From: Pilatotrama ljubarskyi
Lineage: Eukaryota > Basidiomycota > Agaricomycetes > Polyporales > Polyporaceae
Assembly: GCA_022385805.1 (NCBI GenBank)
Contig: MU277715.1
Coordinates: 29,368-93,367, forward strand
Length of the DNA: 64,000 nucleotides
Direction of reading: 5' to 3'
The notes beneath the pieces are model-generated. The model saw nothing but the letters and a program-made list of their open reading frames with translations. It did not search any database and was not told the DNA's origin. Shown piece by piece: positions 32,638-45,146 of the stretch. Positions within the stretch are counted from its first letter, which is position 1, and the number at the start of each line of letters is the position of its first letter. Made by a program: the position numbers and the translations under genes.

Positions 32638-34109
32638 AATGGGCTTGGCGTTTTTGGTGCTGAGGCCCACTGCGGGCCGCGGGCGATCTGGATTGTGGAC
32701 TTTGGATTTTGGGTCGTCCTGAGGGCGGAGGCCCTAGCTCGAGAGTTCAACGTTCAGCATCGAGGCCAGCCTTGAACTCGAAGCCTCACTCGGAGACAGG
32801 GCGCGCGAGGAGCTTGCGAGCCTTCCCCAAACATGTAATGTCTGGCCACAGAGCGTGCGACTTGGAGTGCCTCCGGTCGAAGTACTCACGAAATATTAGT
32901 CCGAGCGCTGCTCAGACAATATCTCGTCTACGCCATTGCGCGAAAGTGCGATGTCGTTGTACACGCTGATAGACTGCCATGTAGACTGGCATCCTGAATA
33001 TTGTCAAGACTGCGTCTTCGAGTGAGCGTCTTACCTGCGTGGGCGTCGGGACAATTGGCAGGACCCATGCCGGTGGGCTGATGATCGCCGCCACCACTCC
33101 GCCACCGTCATCACACCAGTGTGTACCACGATGGCGCACTGCTCGTGTGACTGTCGCCCACATGCATCGTCCCTCGCGAGCACACCGCAAAGAGTAGCGA
33201 TCGAACGGTACAACCGTGCGTATGGATTTTAGCTGAATCCTTCATGACACAGTGGCTGACGGAAGATACTCCTAAGTTTTGCCGATGCAAGGCTCAGGGC
33301 GATAACCCCTGAAAAGCTTGAAATTTCCTGCTGGGAAGAACAGCCCTGCACTCGATACATACGCAGCCAAAGCTGTAGTGCTGCAGAAGGGACTCGAACT
33401 CGAGGAATGATCGTTCCTGGCATTTAGACTCAGGCAAGACTTGGAGATAACGGAACCGTAACCTGCCGTATCATCACCAACTCCGAGCCGCGATAGACGG
33501 CGCAGAGCATCATCCTCCGCGTATTGTATTGGGTCCTGGTCAGGCTCACGCGCGGCAGAAGATGGCCAACTACCGCAGCCTCTGCACTTGGCAACCATTT
33601 TTCCTGACCTGATGATGACAGCTTAACAGGATCCGCTGGAGAGCACGAGTGCGAGTGCGGGGGAGCTTCAGAATCACGCCAAGCGGAGAGCAGGACAGGA
33701 CACCGCATGATACATATCGCTGTTCGAGGTGTTTCTTGTGCCTCCGCCGCTAGCGCATCGGGGCCCCATCAGCCGCACCAACGCGTCTCCCAGGGACGTC
33801 GCAAGAGGATCCAGATCGGCCGTCATGAGATGCCATCTCCCCCGCGTGCGATATCCTCAATTTGTGCCCGCTAGTCCCAATCGCTGCCCGCTCCCGGCGG
33901 AGCTTCGCTCCGAGGAACGGTGCCTCAGAATCACCCGCGTCTCCGCCAGCAGCGCCTCAGGATCCCCGGGCAAGAAGACGTATATATGGGCTGCCCGTCC
34001 GTAATGGCTTGGCTCTCGTTCGTCCCCTCGGTCTCCCACCGACCGCTAGCCCCCGCCAGCCGCCTTCACTGCTGCATACGTTGCCGGTGTCGTTGCACGC
34101 GCTGCTGCC
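32638..34109. other. Intergenic stretch upstream of the OPT transporter
   Basis: No gene recognised in about 1.5 kb; several short overlapping frames on both strands. A TATATAT element at 33981-33987 near the right end is a plausible TATA box for the transporter gene. Confidence 0.4.
33981..33987 (+). promoter_or_regulatory. TATA-like box of the OPT transporter gene
   Basis: TATATAT lies 123 bp upstream of the ATG at 34110, similar in spacing to the AA9 gene. Confidence 0.45.
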
Positions 34110-37100
34110 ATGTCGTCGACCGCTGTGTACGGGCCTGAGCACGGTGGGCTTGCTGAGCTCCACCGCGGCGAGAGCTCAACTGGCTCGAGCAACGAGAAGA
34201 ACCTCAAGATCGAGCATGAGGAGTACGAGGTCAACACGCATGATATGTGAGTAGCTAGCTTGCGCTTCACCTAGAGACATTTGGGACTCAAAGGGCACAT
34301 TCAGCACGAAGCCGTTTCCTCCGGAGCCGGATGAAATGATTGAGACCCACCAGCTCACCCTCCGGTAAGCAGGACTCTGACCTGTTCGACCTGAATTGTA
34401 CTCATCGCTGTGCGAATAGAGCAATCATCGTAGGATGTGCCCTCGGCGCCGTCGGTGAGTCACTTCTCGAGACTTCCCGCGCTGTATCACCTGACCTTCG
34501 CGCAGTCGGAGCTTCCAACATCTACCTCGGCCTCAAAACCGGCTTTACGTTCGGTCCCCAGGTGAGTAACTCCCCGTGCGTGCGCATATATTGATGTTTA
34601 ACTGAGTGCATCTCTCGTTGTAAGCTCTTCGGTGTAAGTATCCCCTCGCATCTCTGGCAGGGACGCTCATATCTGATCTCCGCACCCAATAACAGGCGAT
34701 TTTCGGGTTCGCGATTATCAAACCCCTGTCGAAGGCGCTCCCGGAGACGGGCATCCTCGGACGCCTCTTCGGTGGACCCTTTGGTCCCAAGGAAAACTGT
34801 ACTGTCCAGTCCGCCGCTACCGGTACGCTTCTCTTCATATTCTCCACGTCACCTACAGCACTAACCGACTATATACGTCTCATCAGCGGCGGGCGGCATC
34901 GGCATCCTCTTCGTGTCAGCGGTCCCCGCCATGTACCGGCTGAATCTGCTTTCCGTGCTGCCGAAGCAGGACATCGGGAGGCTCATCGCCTTGACGGTCT
35001 GCGCGGGCTTCTACGGCGTATTCTTCGTGATCCCGCTGCGCAAGTACTACATTGTCAAGCAGAAGCTCACATTCCCGACGCCCGCGGCGACGGCGATCAC
35101 AATCCGCGCGCTGCACAACAGCCGCACGGGCGCGATCGCGGCGCGGAAGAAGAGTCTGGCCCTGCTGACGGCGTTCGCGGCGGTCTTCGTGTACAAGGTC
35201 GTGAGCGGGTACGCTCCGGGCTTGGTACGTGCTTCAGTGACGTTTTTCATCAGAGCTTCGGATGATTGACGATTGCTCTGGACTTACAGCTCTTCGACTG
35301 GCACATCGGCTGGACGCTTTACCGTCTGGGCTTCACGAGCATCATCTCGCTCGAGAACTACGGCTGGTTCATCGAGTGTACGTTTACTCCGGCATGACGT
35401 CGCATCTGTACTTGAGCGCGTTCCTGACATGTCTTCGCCCAGTTACTCCCGCCTTCTTCGGCGCTGGTATGCTTTCTGGACTCAACGCCAGTTGGAGCTT
35501 CTGTGAGTTTCCATCCACTCCACCCTTATCTCCTGGAGCTGACTTACTGACGATTCGAACTACGCATAGTCGGCGGCTCGATCCTGGCCTGGGGAATCAG
35601 TACGTGCATCCTCTCCCCTGGACCCCAATGTGATACTGAATGCCGTTGACTGTAGTCGCGCCTTCACTGGTGGCCACCGGACGCGCCTTCGGCACTCCGG
35701 CGTCAGACGAGTACCCGCTCGTCTCCTATCTCGGCCTGTCCTTCAGCGACCCCACTAAGTATACCACCCACCCCTCGCCCCGGTACTGGCTCCTCTGTGA
35801 GTGTCCACAAGAAACCGCTGGTCAAGCAACAGCGTTACTGACATGCTACGACTAGGGCCCGGTATCCTGATGATGCTTCTGTACTCCTTCGCGGACCTGG
35901 GCATGAACTCCGGCGCCATCATCACTAGTACGTTCCCTTACTCCTCCCGTCTCGCCTCCTACCACACCCCGCTGACCTCGCGCGCTCCCTCATCTCATTG
36001 CAGACATCCGCAAAGCGGGTTTTAACTGGGACGTGCGCACGTGGTTCCGGGACGACCCCGACTACAATGCGGACGAGGACGAGGACCTGTCGCCGCGCGA
36101 GGACCGCGTGCCCACGCTTTGGTGGACAACGGGTCTGCTCGCGAGCATCATCGTCTCGTGCGCGATCCTCGCAAAGATGTTCAGCATGAATGTCGGCGAG
36201 GCGATCCTCTCGCTCGTCCTCGGCTTCGCGTTCTCGTTCATCGGCGTCCAGAGCGCGGGCACGACGGACGTGAACCCCGTCTCGACTGTCGCGAAGGTGA
36301 GCTTTCCGAGGGCGCGCTCGAGATATTGAGATCGCGACTGACGCGCCACTTCTACAGGCATCCCAACTCATCTTCGGAGGCGTCGCCAAGGGCGCCGGCC
36401 TCGCCCTGAACCCCGCGCAGACGATGAATCTGACGGCGGGCGTGATCTCGGCGGGCTCCGCGGCGCAGTCGACGGACATGACGGGCGACCTGAAGACCGG
36501 ATACCTCCTGCGCGCGAAGCCGCGCAACCAGTTCATCGCGCAGTTGTGCGGCGCGACAGTCGCGATCTTCCTCAACGTGGGCCTCTTCATCCTGTTCACC
36601 ACCGCCTCGCCGTGCATCCTCCACCCGCCGGACAGCGGGGAGTGCACGTACGGCGCGCCGAGCGTGAGCGCGTGGGCGGCCGTTGCTGTTGCGGTCGTGT
36701 CACCGAAATTGCGTAAGTGCCAAAGGTGCATGGCTATCTCTGCATGTCATACTGATCGCGCGCATTCTCGACGTACATGTAGCCATCCCACCCTCCTCTG
36801 GATACACTGCGATCGCCCTCGGTATCTTTGCGGTGATCTCTGTCGTCGTCAAATACCTCTGGATCCCGAAGAAGTACTGGCACTGGGTTCCGAACTGGAA
36901 CGCCGTCGGTCTCGTGCGTATCCGCCCCTTCTCCGTTGTCCAAACAGCGATACTGACAGTAAGCGCCTCGCGCACCGACGTGCAGGCCTTCGTCACGCCT
37001 CAGATCTACTACTCGCTCGCGATGGCCGCCGGCTCGACGTTCAACTTCTTCTGGGCGCGGAGAAACCCCGCGGGCTTCGACATGTACATGTTCGCCGTCG

Positions 37101-37295
37101 CGGCGGGCATGCTTGCGGGCGAGGGTCTCGGAGGCGTCTTGCAAGCGCTCCTCGCTGTGGCCAAGGTGGACGGTTCTTGTGAGTGCTTCCATCCCTGTGT
37201 GTCGTCTGCGGTCCCGCTTTAACTGATCGACGTTCCCCCGAACCCCAGTGTATGGCACGGCCATCGGCTGCCCTGGCTTCGAATTCTGCGGTTGA
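34110..37295 (+). CDS. OPT-superfamily oligopeptide transporter
   Basis: ATG at 34110 (MSSTAVYGPEHGGLAELH), stop at 37293-37295, about 13 short introns. The hydrophilic acidic N-terminus is followed by QLTLRAIIVGCALGAV and ASNIYLGLKTGFTFGPQLFG, the NxYxGLKTG hallmark of OPT/YSL-type transporters. A long series of hydrophobic segments follows, including FGFAIIKPL, AAGGIGILFVSAVPAMY, YGVFFVIPLRKYYIVKQKLTFPTPAATA, GMLSGLNASWSF, FADLGMNSGAIIT, and QSAGTTDVNPVSTVAKASQLIFGG. The chain continues AGVISAGSAAQSTDMTGDLKTGYLL and ends AIGCPGFEFCG. I count at least a dozen probable membrane segments. The family moves small peptides, glutathione or metal chelates with protons across the plasma membrane or vacuole; the actual cargo cannot be read. 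The frame is intact throughout. Confidence 0.9.
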
Positions 37296-38052
37296 GTTTA
37301 TTATTTTGTGGTGATTCCCCTGGGTTGCTCTCTCGTGCGTTGCGCGTTGGTGTACTGTAACAATGTAGGTGTAATGTAGCACGTACTCAATCCCTATAAC
37401 CTTCCGTTGTGGCAGTGGCGTTCAAAACATACATAGCGGATAGCCTTTGTGGTGTTGAAACGGAGTGTGCAAGCCGCTCTCGATCAGGAGAGTGATCGAC
37501 CATGACAGTCGAGGGTATAGCAGCCCGCGGGCGCTTGTCACAAAAATGGACGTTATAAGCAACGTCCATGTTCGACTCATCCAGTTGTTACGCAGCTCCA
37601 TGCATTCTTCACTAAACCGTTGCATTCCTCTCGCACCGTCTCGCAGCGGATACATGGGGAACTCATCAACGAGACTCGGCGATTGAGCGCTGCCAGCGTC
37701 GTTGTCAATATTGAACCCCGCACTGATCCCGCGCTAGCACTATCTTCATCAGAGATTCTGAGAGCTGCATGCTAAATGCTCCGCCTCGTGCCGGAGTCAG
37801 CCGGATGGCCTGCTTGAGGCAGCGCAGAAACCAGCAGCACTGGCCGGCGTTCATGGGCAGGTGATCGGGATTCGAGGGCAAAAGTCGCCCGTCCCTCGAG
37901 CCTCGCCGGCGGTAGGCCCACCACGGCGATAATACCCCTCCTCCCGTTCTACTTAAAGTCCCGCCCGGTGCGTCTCCTCCATCTTTCCCCCTTCCTCCCT
38001 TCTCCTCCGTCTTCCCCCTCACTCACGCTCTCCTCCCACAGGCTCTTCAGCC
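37296..38052. other. Intergenic region between OPT and glycoprotein genes
   Basis: No gene recognised. A pyrimidine-rich CT tract at about 37975-38045 directly precedes the next ATG, typical of strongly transcribed fungal promoters. Confidence 0.45.
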
Positions 38053-40035
38053 ATGTTCCGTTTCGCTCCCCTCGTCTCGCTCACGCTTGCCTCGGTCGCG
38101 CTCGCGCAGACGTACAGCGCGACGTACCTGCCCTCAAACGCTCCCAAGCAGAGCGAGCAGGGCCAGTCAGGCACGAACCAGTGTGGTTCCGGCCACGACC
38201 AGAACTCGATGTGCCAGAACGCGTACAGTACGTCCCGCCGTGCCTCTCACGCTGTCGCACAAGACTCACTAGAAGCGCTCTATGACCAGTCAACTCGCTC
38301 GACGACTGGTGTATATTCGCGCCCCCGCAGCCCGGTCCCGATTCCGTCATTGGGAACACCGAGCGGATAGAGGTTGCGTGGTGCACAAAGGACGGCCATG
38401 GCACGCGTCTCATCCCGGACGGTGCTATCACTGGCGCGCACTTCGTGCAGACCCCCGATTATGTTCAGGTCACCGGTGTCGGCGACTTGACGCTGATTAA
38501 CATCCCGAAGGGCGACGCTGGAGGCGAGCTCGACCCTCACGGCGCAGATGGAAACGGTGAGTCACTGTGAGCGGAATCCCGCATGCGGAGAAGGGACACG
38601 AGGTGCCGTCCGAGCAGATGCCTCTCGACGCACGGAGCGGGTTGGGCGCAGTCGCTCATCGGCCTGGGCTATTCGCAGTTTTGCCGCGAGCCCAGTGCAA
38701 CGCGAATATGACATCGGTGCTTGGCCGACTATTCTTAGGTCGACCACTGGAACGGTCACGGTTTCGTGTCCATACATCATAGGGCCACCCCTTGCTCCAG
38801 ATCGCGGTTCTGCGCATGCTGGCCGTGTGCCGCTATGTTAGATTGCTGCCCCGCTCGCTTCATACGAATTGGCACACGTAAAGGATACGTGCTGATTTCA
38901 CATCACAGGCAACCCCATTGGAGGTCTCGTGTTCTCGAGCGCCTTTGGCAGCATTCAGCAGATGCACGAGTGGACGGTGAGTTTCCAAACTCTAACCATC
39001 CTCCCTCTATATCCGTGGGTCCGATAACGCGGGATACTCTCACGTGTGAAACCCATTTGTGCGACCACTAGGCCGCTGTGTCCTGCGATCTGGCGACAGA
39101 CTCCATTAGCGTGCGCCCGAGTCTGACTCCCTCTCCTGCAGAACTTTGTCTCCGACAGCGAGTTCTGCTTCCGCGCCTGCAAGGATGGTCCCAAAGCCCC
39201 CGCGCTTTGCCAACACATCTACGACGTCATGGGCTGCGAATGGAACATGCCCGGAAACTACGCGCCTGGGTCGTTCGACCGCTGCCTCGGCGATACCGGC
39301 GAGGTGCGCTTCACACGCAGACGCCCTATCCGACTCGGTCCCTTACTGAAAGAACTCCTTTGCGCAGCCCATGGGTGTATACGGCACGTCGACGTTCCAC
39401 CAGGGTGACCCGACCACGCCAGCCGCGCACCCCGCGCCCCCGACGTCGTCCTGCACGCCCTTCAGCACCATCAGCAATGGCCTCGCCGCGTCCGCTGCAT
39501 CCTCGGGAGCGTCGACCACGTCTGGCGCAAGCACGACGGGCGCGAGCAGCTCCGCGCCCACGTCCGGCTCTGTGTCTGGCTCTGGCTCTGTCAGTAGCTC
39601 CTCCTCTCCTACAGGTCCGAGCGTTTCGAGCGTGACGAGCGGGTCTTCCGCTGCGAGCGGTGTGAGTGGGTCTGGTTCCGGAACGGCGTCGCGCGCGTTC
39701 AGCACTGCACCTCCTGCCCCGTCTGTGAGCCCCCTTTCCCCTGCCGCCTTCTCTGTCTTCTAGTATCGCGCTTCAGCGCGTTCTTGCGCTGCTCGTGCTC
39801 TCGCGCGCTTGCCGTCCCCGGACGCCCACGTCTTCGGTCTTCTGGTCCCGCTCATTGTGTTGAAATATGGCTGACACGGTCTTGCGTCTAGGGTTCCGCG
39901 GGTGCTTCGCGCACTAGCACCGGTGGCCCGTCTGCCACGGGCGGTTCTAACGGCGCTGCCCCCCTCCTGGGTCCTGGACTGGAGATGATGGTGGCTGGTG
40001 CAGCCGTCGTCCTCGGTGCTGCGCTCGTTGCTTAA
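38053..40035 (+). CDS. Macrofage-activating-glycoprotein family, secreted, probably GPI-anchored
   Basis: ATG at 38053 (MFRFAPLVSLTLASVALAQ), stop at 40033-40035. Residues 1-19 form a signal peptide. The mature part reads TYSATYLPSNAPKQSEQGQSGTNQ, CGSGHDQNSMCQNAY, NSLDDWCIFAPPQPGPDSV and AWCTKDGHGTRLIPDG, then AITGAHFVQTPDYVQVTGVGDLT, IPKGDAGGELDPHGADGNGNPIGGLVFSS and NFVSDSEFCFRACKD. It continues CQHIYDVMGCEWNMP and PMGVYGTSTFHQGDPTTPAAHPAP. This pattern is that of the basidiomycete macrofage-activating glycoprotein family. A Ser/Gly/Thr-rich stretch follows (about 39440-39720). After an intron at about 39724-39892 comes NGAAPLLGPGLEMMVAGAAVVLGAALVA, a hydrophobic tail fitting a GPI signal. 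Six introns or so. Function is unknown beyond cell-surface location. Confidence 0.85.
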
Positions 40036-40908
40036 GCGTCCAAAGTATTGGTCGTGCTCCTGTTGCATGACCAGTCTATGACTATAGCCAGTTTCATGGA
40101 CACCGTCTACGAAGACAGTGCGTGCTAGCTTCTTTTCTCGCTACGAGTACTCTGCGCGTGCAACGACGAACGTTTTCCGATCTAGTACGAGCCTGTAATG
40201 TTCCTCCTTGTCACTGTTGTCTCATGCTATTGTTCGTGTTGTCATAAACATACCCCCGGTCGCTCCTTGGTTCCCGCTCACGGACGAGTTACTTACTACC
40301 CATCATCTCGTGGACTTAGTAGGAAAGTACGAGTACACGCTATAATATGCTTTTCGGTGGTGCCTTGTCGCCGCGGCACTCTCGGAGGATGGACGTTCTA
40401 ACAGCATCTAGTACCAGAGATGCTGTAAGTCTTTGGGAAGCAGCTAGTAAGTGTGCACACGCGTGCACCCAAGGCACTATTTATGCGATGAAGTATACTG
40501 AGAGATATACATCAGGAAGCCAACAAGGAGGACATATGTATGGCTTTGCTGCAGCGCGAGATCGCCGAGTCGTAAGTTAGTCGCACTTAGACCATCGGCA
40601 CGAATCTTGTGCATTGCGTCACATTCCTCCTTGCAGGACGGCTCTTCTGCGCCACTCTGTGAGGTACGCGCGCGGCTCGGCGGAGACTTGATGCAAGACG
40701 TCGAAGTCGAAGCCGAGAGCGTCGAGTACACACTAGAGCCTCAGGACACAAGCTGAGTAGGAATAGACTGTATCCAAAAGCTAGCGGCCCTCCGAGAGCG
40801 AGGGCCCGACTATATACAGGATGAGACGGAAAACGGAGGCCGATAGCCCAGAAAAGATGAGTAAGCTAGTCAAGAAGGTCGGCCAACCAGAGAAGGGGAA
40901 AAGGTAAG
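40036..40908. other. Intergenic stretch, nothing recognised
   Basis: Scattered short frames only. It lies between the glycoprotein gene and the F-box pseudogene. Confidence 0.4.
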
Positions 40909-42888
40909 CTAGTAAGAGAAGGAAAGGAAACGGAAGAGTGAGTCAGGACGAGCGGGAGCTCGTCCATCGCAGCGCGCAATAGAGTTTGAGCGCGCTGCCT
41001 TTTTGGGTGAATGGCCACATGCCTCGAGGCTCGTCTGCCTATCGCGGTAAGTGAGCGCCGGTCTCCTTACACACTCCCTTTCCTGCGCCCGTAGACGTGA
41101 GAATGTGAAATAATACGATTGCACTTCCTCATCGTCCATGGAGTTGGAGTTCGGAAACACCAAGGAGAGCAAGGCGGCCGTGGTGGCTATCTCACCCGGA
41201 GCAGAACCCATTATGCACAGACCCTTCAGAGGACGCAGCAAAGTCGCTAGGGCGCTAGGGCGTCTGTGAGTGATGGAAAGGATCTATCTCGGGGACGGCG
41301 CGCGCATTGACGACAACATTGATCATAGTGAGCCGATGGCAGCGTAGAGCGAGCGGTATCAAGCCCGCAAGGGTCGGCTGGGGGAAGTCCTCATCACCGG
41401 GCTCGGGGAAAGGGAGGCAAGTCGCGCTGAGCTCGTTTGGCTCGTACATCTCTGGCCAAGGGAGCGAGATGCACTCGATGTCGGGCCAAGCCCGAGAGAA
41501 GACCGCGATGGTGAGCTCGTCGAGGAGGACCTTGCACAGCCCTCTGACGACCAGTATCTGGAGGCCCGTCAGTTAACGCGGCGAGCGGTGCGATATGGCG
41601 AGCCTCGTACACGGCCCGGCGTACGAGGTGGATATCATCGTAGGCTATGTCCCAATCGCCGATGATGAGCTCAAGATGCAGCACTGTTCCGGCGCAGGGT
41701 AGGCTGCCTAGTGACACGCAGAGAGCCTCAAAGAGTAAGCCTGGTGCGACCTCCAACTTGTCGCGGTCGTCGATCCAGATTTTGTGCAAAGCCGTCGACG
41801 TCAGGAGGCGGAAGAACGCGGAGCACCATTCCATCCGAACTCCGTAGAGGTCGACCCTGGCGAGTGCGGGAAAGAAAGCCGCGCCCCGTTCGTGCGGAAT
41901 GGCTTCCCAAGCGTATTGGGAGGGATTTACTGTGAGCGTAACCTCTCGTAGGCGGGGCAGGGATCCCAGCGAGAGGAGTGCTGCCGCTCCCACATGGATC
42001 CTACCGCTCGCTCCGAGCTTGCTGAGGTTCTGAAACCTGCCGAAGGCAGGACAAGAGAGTACGCTGTATTGAAATGGGTGTTTGGGCCGCGGGAAAATGG
42101 GAGCGTAGACGGAGATCAGGAGTTGTTGCTGCTGCTATAGCTTCGACGATCTCGGACCCAGGAGGCTCGCCGGGCAGAACGTTCATGCAAGTGATATTTA
42201 TCTTCTTCAGCCTTGGTCCGAGGAGGAGATCCGTACGTAGCAGAGGATGGATAGAGTAGCATTCGTCCGACGGTGTCTTCACATCCTCATAGAACTCCGA
42301 GTAAGTGTGCTCGAGCGAGCGAATGTTTGGTAGCAAGGGATGGGGACCGTGTCGGGGGAGCGCATCCCAGGCCTGAGCCGTGATTTCCGCTGAACCCCAT
42401 CGACGATGATGGTCGCCGAAATCCAGGATTAACTGGACGTAAAACGAAGAGCGGACAAGTCTTGTGGAATAGGCTGCCGGAGGAAAGTCTAAGCCGTGCA
42501 CGGTTAGTGATGACGCCAGAAAGCTGAGACCTCAAAATGACTTACCATCTCACCTTTGCCCTGGTTCGGGAAGAGACGTGGGATGACTGTACATAAATCC
42601 TCGGGTGGGGTTTGGAGCAGTAGAGACACAAGAGTTGTCTAACTGTGCCAGAGGGTGTTGAGCGCCGGATACTAGTAGCATAGATATGTGCAAGTGAGGC
42701 CAGAGAAACCAGAGAATTATAGCGGGAACGCTCATTATAGCGGCAGGAGATGACTTCCAGACAGATGCGAGTGATCGTTTCACGAGGAAGAGCAAGAATG
42801 ATGGCAGGAGCATGAGACGGAGCGTCTCTTCAGACAATGCGAGGATCGTGGTAGCCGACGAAGGTAGCATTCCGGGTTCCGTTATCAC
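40909..42888 (-). pseudogene. Decayed F-box/LRR gene
   Basis: Homologous in pieces to the intact F-box gene immediately upstream (43161-45146). The F-box-like end is seen at about 42670-42550 in a frame reading NTLWHS-stop-TTLVSLLLQTPPEDLC, with an in-frame TAG inside the ALDxLW motif. A donor at the GEM codons leads into the body. The body reads PLLPNIRSLEHTYSEF and LLGPRLKKINITCMN. It then changes frame near 42130-42100 (LISVYAPIFPRP), and continues as VGAAALLSLGSLPRLREVTL. It changes frame again near 41570 (ALT to GLQILVVRGLC) and near 41278 (VPEID to the LRPLKGLCIMGS frame). One stop and three or so shifts make a functional product unlikely. If these were assembly errors one would expect fewer. 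Confidence 0.72.
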
Positions 42889-43160
42889 GTCGCAGTACGT
42901 TGAATCTCGAGGATGATACGTCTATTGTCGAGTCGACTTCCAAGGTCTCAATGAAGTCGGGTTGAAGGTGCTGCGACGTGGCAAAGCGCCAAACGCGCTC
43001 TCAGGCTCACCCTCCTGAAGTATATCTCAAATCGACATCGCAATTGCTACATTCCTTTCGAGCGCCATACACTACATGCGTTGTACCGAATGTCCCCTAA
43101 GACGCGAAACATCAATGACCACTCACATTGAGATACTGTCTGAACAACATACTCGTCCAA

Positions 43161-45146
43161 TCACTGTACCCGTTCACCGTCGGAGTCGTCCCTCTCCTCT
43201 CCCGCTTGCAGCCCCTCTCCGCGAGAGTCCGGCTCTCGAAGGCATCTCCCATCCTTCTGCGTCCATCGCCTTTCCTGGGCCCGTATCCGAGCCATCCATT
43301 TATGGTCCTTTCGAACCCTATCCCAGACGTCGCTAGGGGAGACAGCGTAAATCTGCTTGAGCGCCGGGAAGATCAACGAAAGTGCCGAGGCGACGCGCAT
43401 AGGGTCTGTGACCACCGAACCGTAGAGGCCGAGGTGAGCAACCGACGGTGCGCCGGCTTTCATCGCGGCGTCGCACTCCGGAATTGCGCGCATATCGACC
43501 GCGAGGTCCAATTCCGTCAGCTTTGGGCAACGGCGGACGAAGTGGACGAGCCCCCTGAAGGTGATTTTGGGACAATCTAGAGTGGCCAGCGGAGGAGGTT
43601 CGTACGAACTGTCGTTGGCGTCAATGGGGTTGGGGCTCTGCCAGCACAAGCCCAGGACTTCTATGTCGGGCCAAGCACTCGCCACGTCTTCGAGGAAGGC
43701 GTCATCAACCATGACTCTGCATCGTCCGGCGATCTCAACGGTGCGCAGGGCAGACAACTGGAGGAGAGGAGCGATGTCTTCGGGGAAATAGAATTCGGGT
43801 GAGGATTGGGAGCCCCGCCATCCAAAGGTGATATGCAACTCCCGCAGAGAGCGACGTGACGGGTGCTCGACGATCGATTTGCAAAGCGACCGCAATCGGC
43901 ACGGGGTCGGCGGCGCAAGATCGTCGTAGCCCGACAAACGTAGGGATGTGAGGGAGGACGAGCTGACCAGCTTCAGGAAGGCCGCAATCGAGGCGTAACT
44001 GCTACGCCGACCTTTTTGGAGCTCCAGGCTCTTCAGTCTGGGGAAGAGCGGGCCCGCACTCCCACCATGTTGGAAGCTATCATAATCGTCCCACCATTCC
44101 AGATCTAAGTCGAGCCCGCAGGCGAGCGTGCGAAGGGAAGGCAACGAAGCGACCGCCAGAAGTGACGGGTAGGAGAGTTCCACGTCGGGAATGTCGAGTT
44201 CCGTGAGGGAAATCAAAGCGCAGATTTCGAGCCCTTCAAGCAGCGGACGCCCCCCCTCACAGCCAGTCAGCGCGAGGGACATCGCAAGAGACTCGACGTG
44301 TGGAGAAAACTTCACGACACTCTTGACGACGCCGTCTATGCGTTTGGGATCCAGATCCACCCGCATCTGCGCGACGGACACCTCCTTCAATCTCGGGCCA
44401 AGCAATAGATCGGTCGGAAGGATGGTGGGGGGACCTCCGGGTTGCAACCAGCGTATACGCAGCGTGGGATGACGCTCGCCGTCTTCACTGTGGGACAGGC
44501 ACTTCAAGTTCGGCAACAATGGTCTTGGGCCATGCTGTAACAACATGCGCCACACTTCGGCGGTGATTCTGTGCGCGACCCACGGATCCTCGACGGGCGC
44601 GTAGAAGGGGCCTTGATTCAACCATTTGATCCTAGGAGAGTAGACAGCGAGTCGTTCGAAATCCCTAGGCACAGGGTCACGGAGGAGCATCTTCACACAC
44701 ACATGGAAGGCGGATAAGTGAAAGTACTGCTGCAGTCGTAGAAGGCGACCTACATATTGCAACCCGTAACCATTGGACGGCGCTATCGGTTTCGAGCGGC
44801 GGACCGGTGGAGGAAGCCCGTAGAGATCTGCTGGCAACGTCCGCATTAGGGGCCCAATGTGCGGGAGGACCTCCCAGAGCACATCGAGCATCGGCTCGCT
44901 CAGAAAGCGGCAGCTCAGAACCACGGAGAGCACATGGCAGGGAATGCGATCACTGTTACTCGGGATGAGCAGACGGCAGATGATGGTGATTACCTCCCGA
45001 GAAAGTTTGAAGACAGTAGGGGTTGACATGCTCCGCGGTTGGTAGGCCAAAGAGGGACTGCCCACACGAGAGTCACACGAGAGTGAGGGTTGGAGAGAAG
45101 AGGAGGGCGGGTCGGAAAAGGAGGTCAACCCTGGATAATAAGCCAT
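43161..45146 (-). CDS. F-box / leucine-rich-repeat-like protein
   Basis: A single long frame of up to 661 residues; the first ATG is at 45146, while an ATG at about 45029 (MSTPTVFKLSREVITII) is an alternative start close to the F-box. The F-box region reads LSREVITIICRLL...VVLSCRFLSEPMLDVLWEVLPHIGPLMRTLP. Leucine-rich stretches follow, such as LISLTELDIPDVELSYPSLL, SLRTLACGLDL, SLTSLRLSGYDDL, LRTVEIAGR and LTELDLAVDM. The C-terminus, ARIRAQERRWTQKDGRC onward, is charged. Unusually for this window it has no introns. Expected role: SCF-type ubiquitin ligase adaptor, target unknown. The broken copy directly downstream (40909-42888) looks like a tandem duplicate. Confidence 0.85.
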   Translation of the reverse strand: MAYYPGLTSFSDPPSSSLQPSLSCDSRVGSPSLAYQPRSMSTPTVFKLSREVITIICRLLIPSNSDRIPCHVLSVVLSCRFLSEPMLDVLWEVLPHIGPLMRTLPADLYGLPPPVRRSKPIAPSNGYGLQYVGRLLRLQQYFHLSAFHVCVKMLLRDPVPRDFERLAVYSPRIKWLNQGPFYAPVEDPWVAHRITAEVWRMLLQHGPRPLLPNLKCLSHSEDGERHPTLRIRWLQPGGPPTILPTDLLLGPRLKEVSVAQMRVDLDPKRIDGVVKSVVKFSPHVESLAMSLALTGCEGGRPLLEGLEICALISLTELDIPDVELSYPSLLAVASLPSLRTLACGLDLDLEWWDDYDSFQHGGSAGPLFPRLKSLELQKGRRSSYASIAAFLKLVSSSSLTSLRLSGYDDLAPPTPCRLRSLCKSIVEHPSRRSLRELHITFGWRGSQSSPEFYFPEDIAPLLQLSALRTVEIAGRCRVMVDDAFLEDVASAWPDIEVLGLCWQSPNPIDANDSSYEPPPLATLDCPKITFRGLVHFVRRCPKLTELDLAVDMRAIPECDAAMKAGAPSVAHLGLYGSVVTDPMRVASALSLIFPALKQIYAVSPSDVWDRVRKDHKWMARIRAQERRWTQKDGRCLREPDSRGEGLQAGEERDDSDGERVQ

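Noticed and set aside
33365..33400. Minus-strand GAGTTCGAGTCCC resembling a tRNA T arm
   Set aside because: The arm halves do not form a five-base stem and no matching acceptor or anticodon stem was found.
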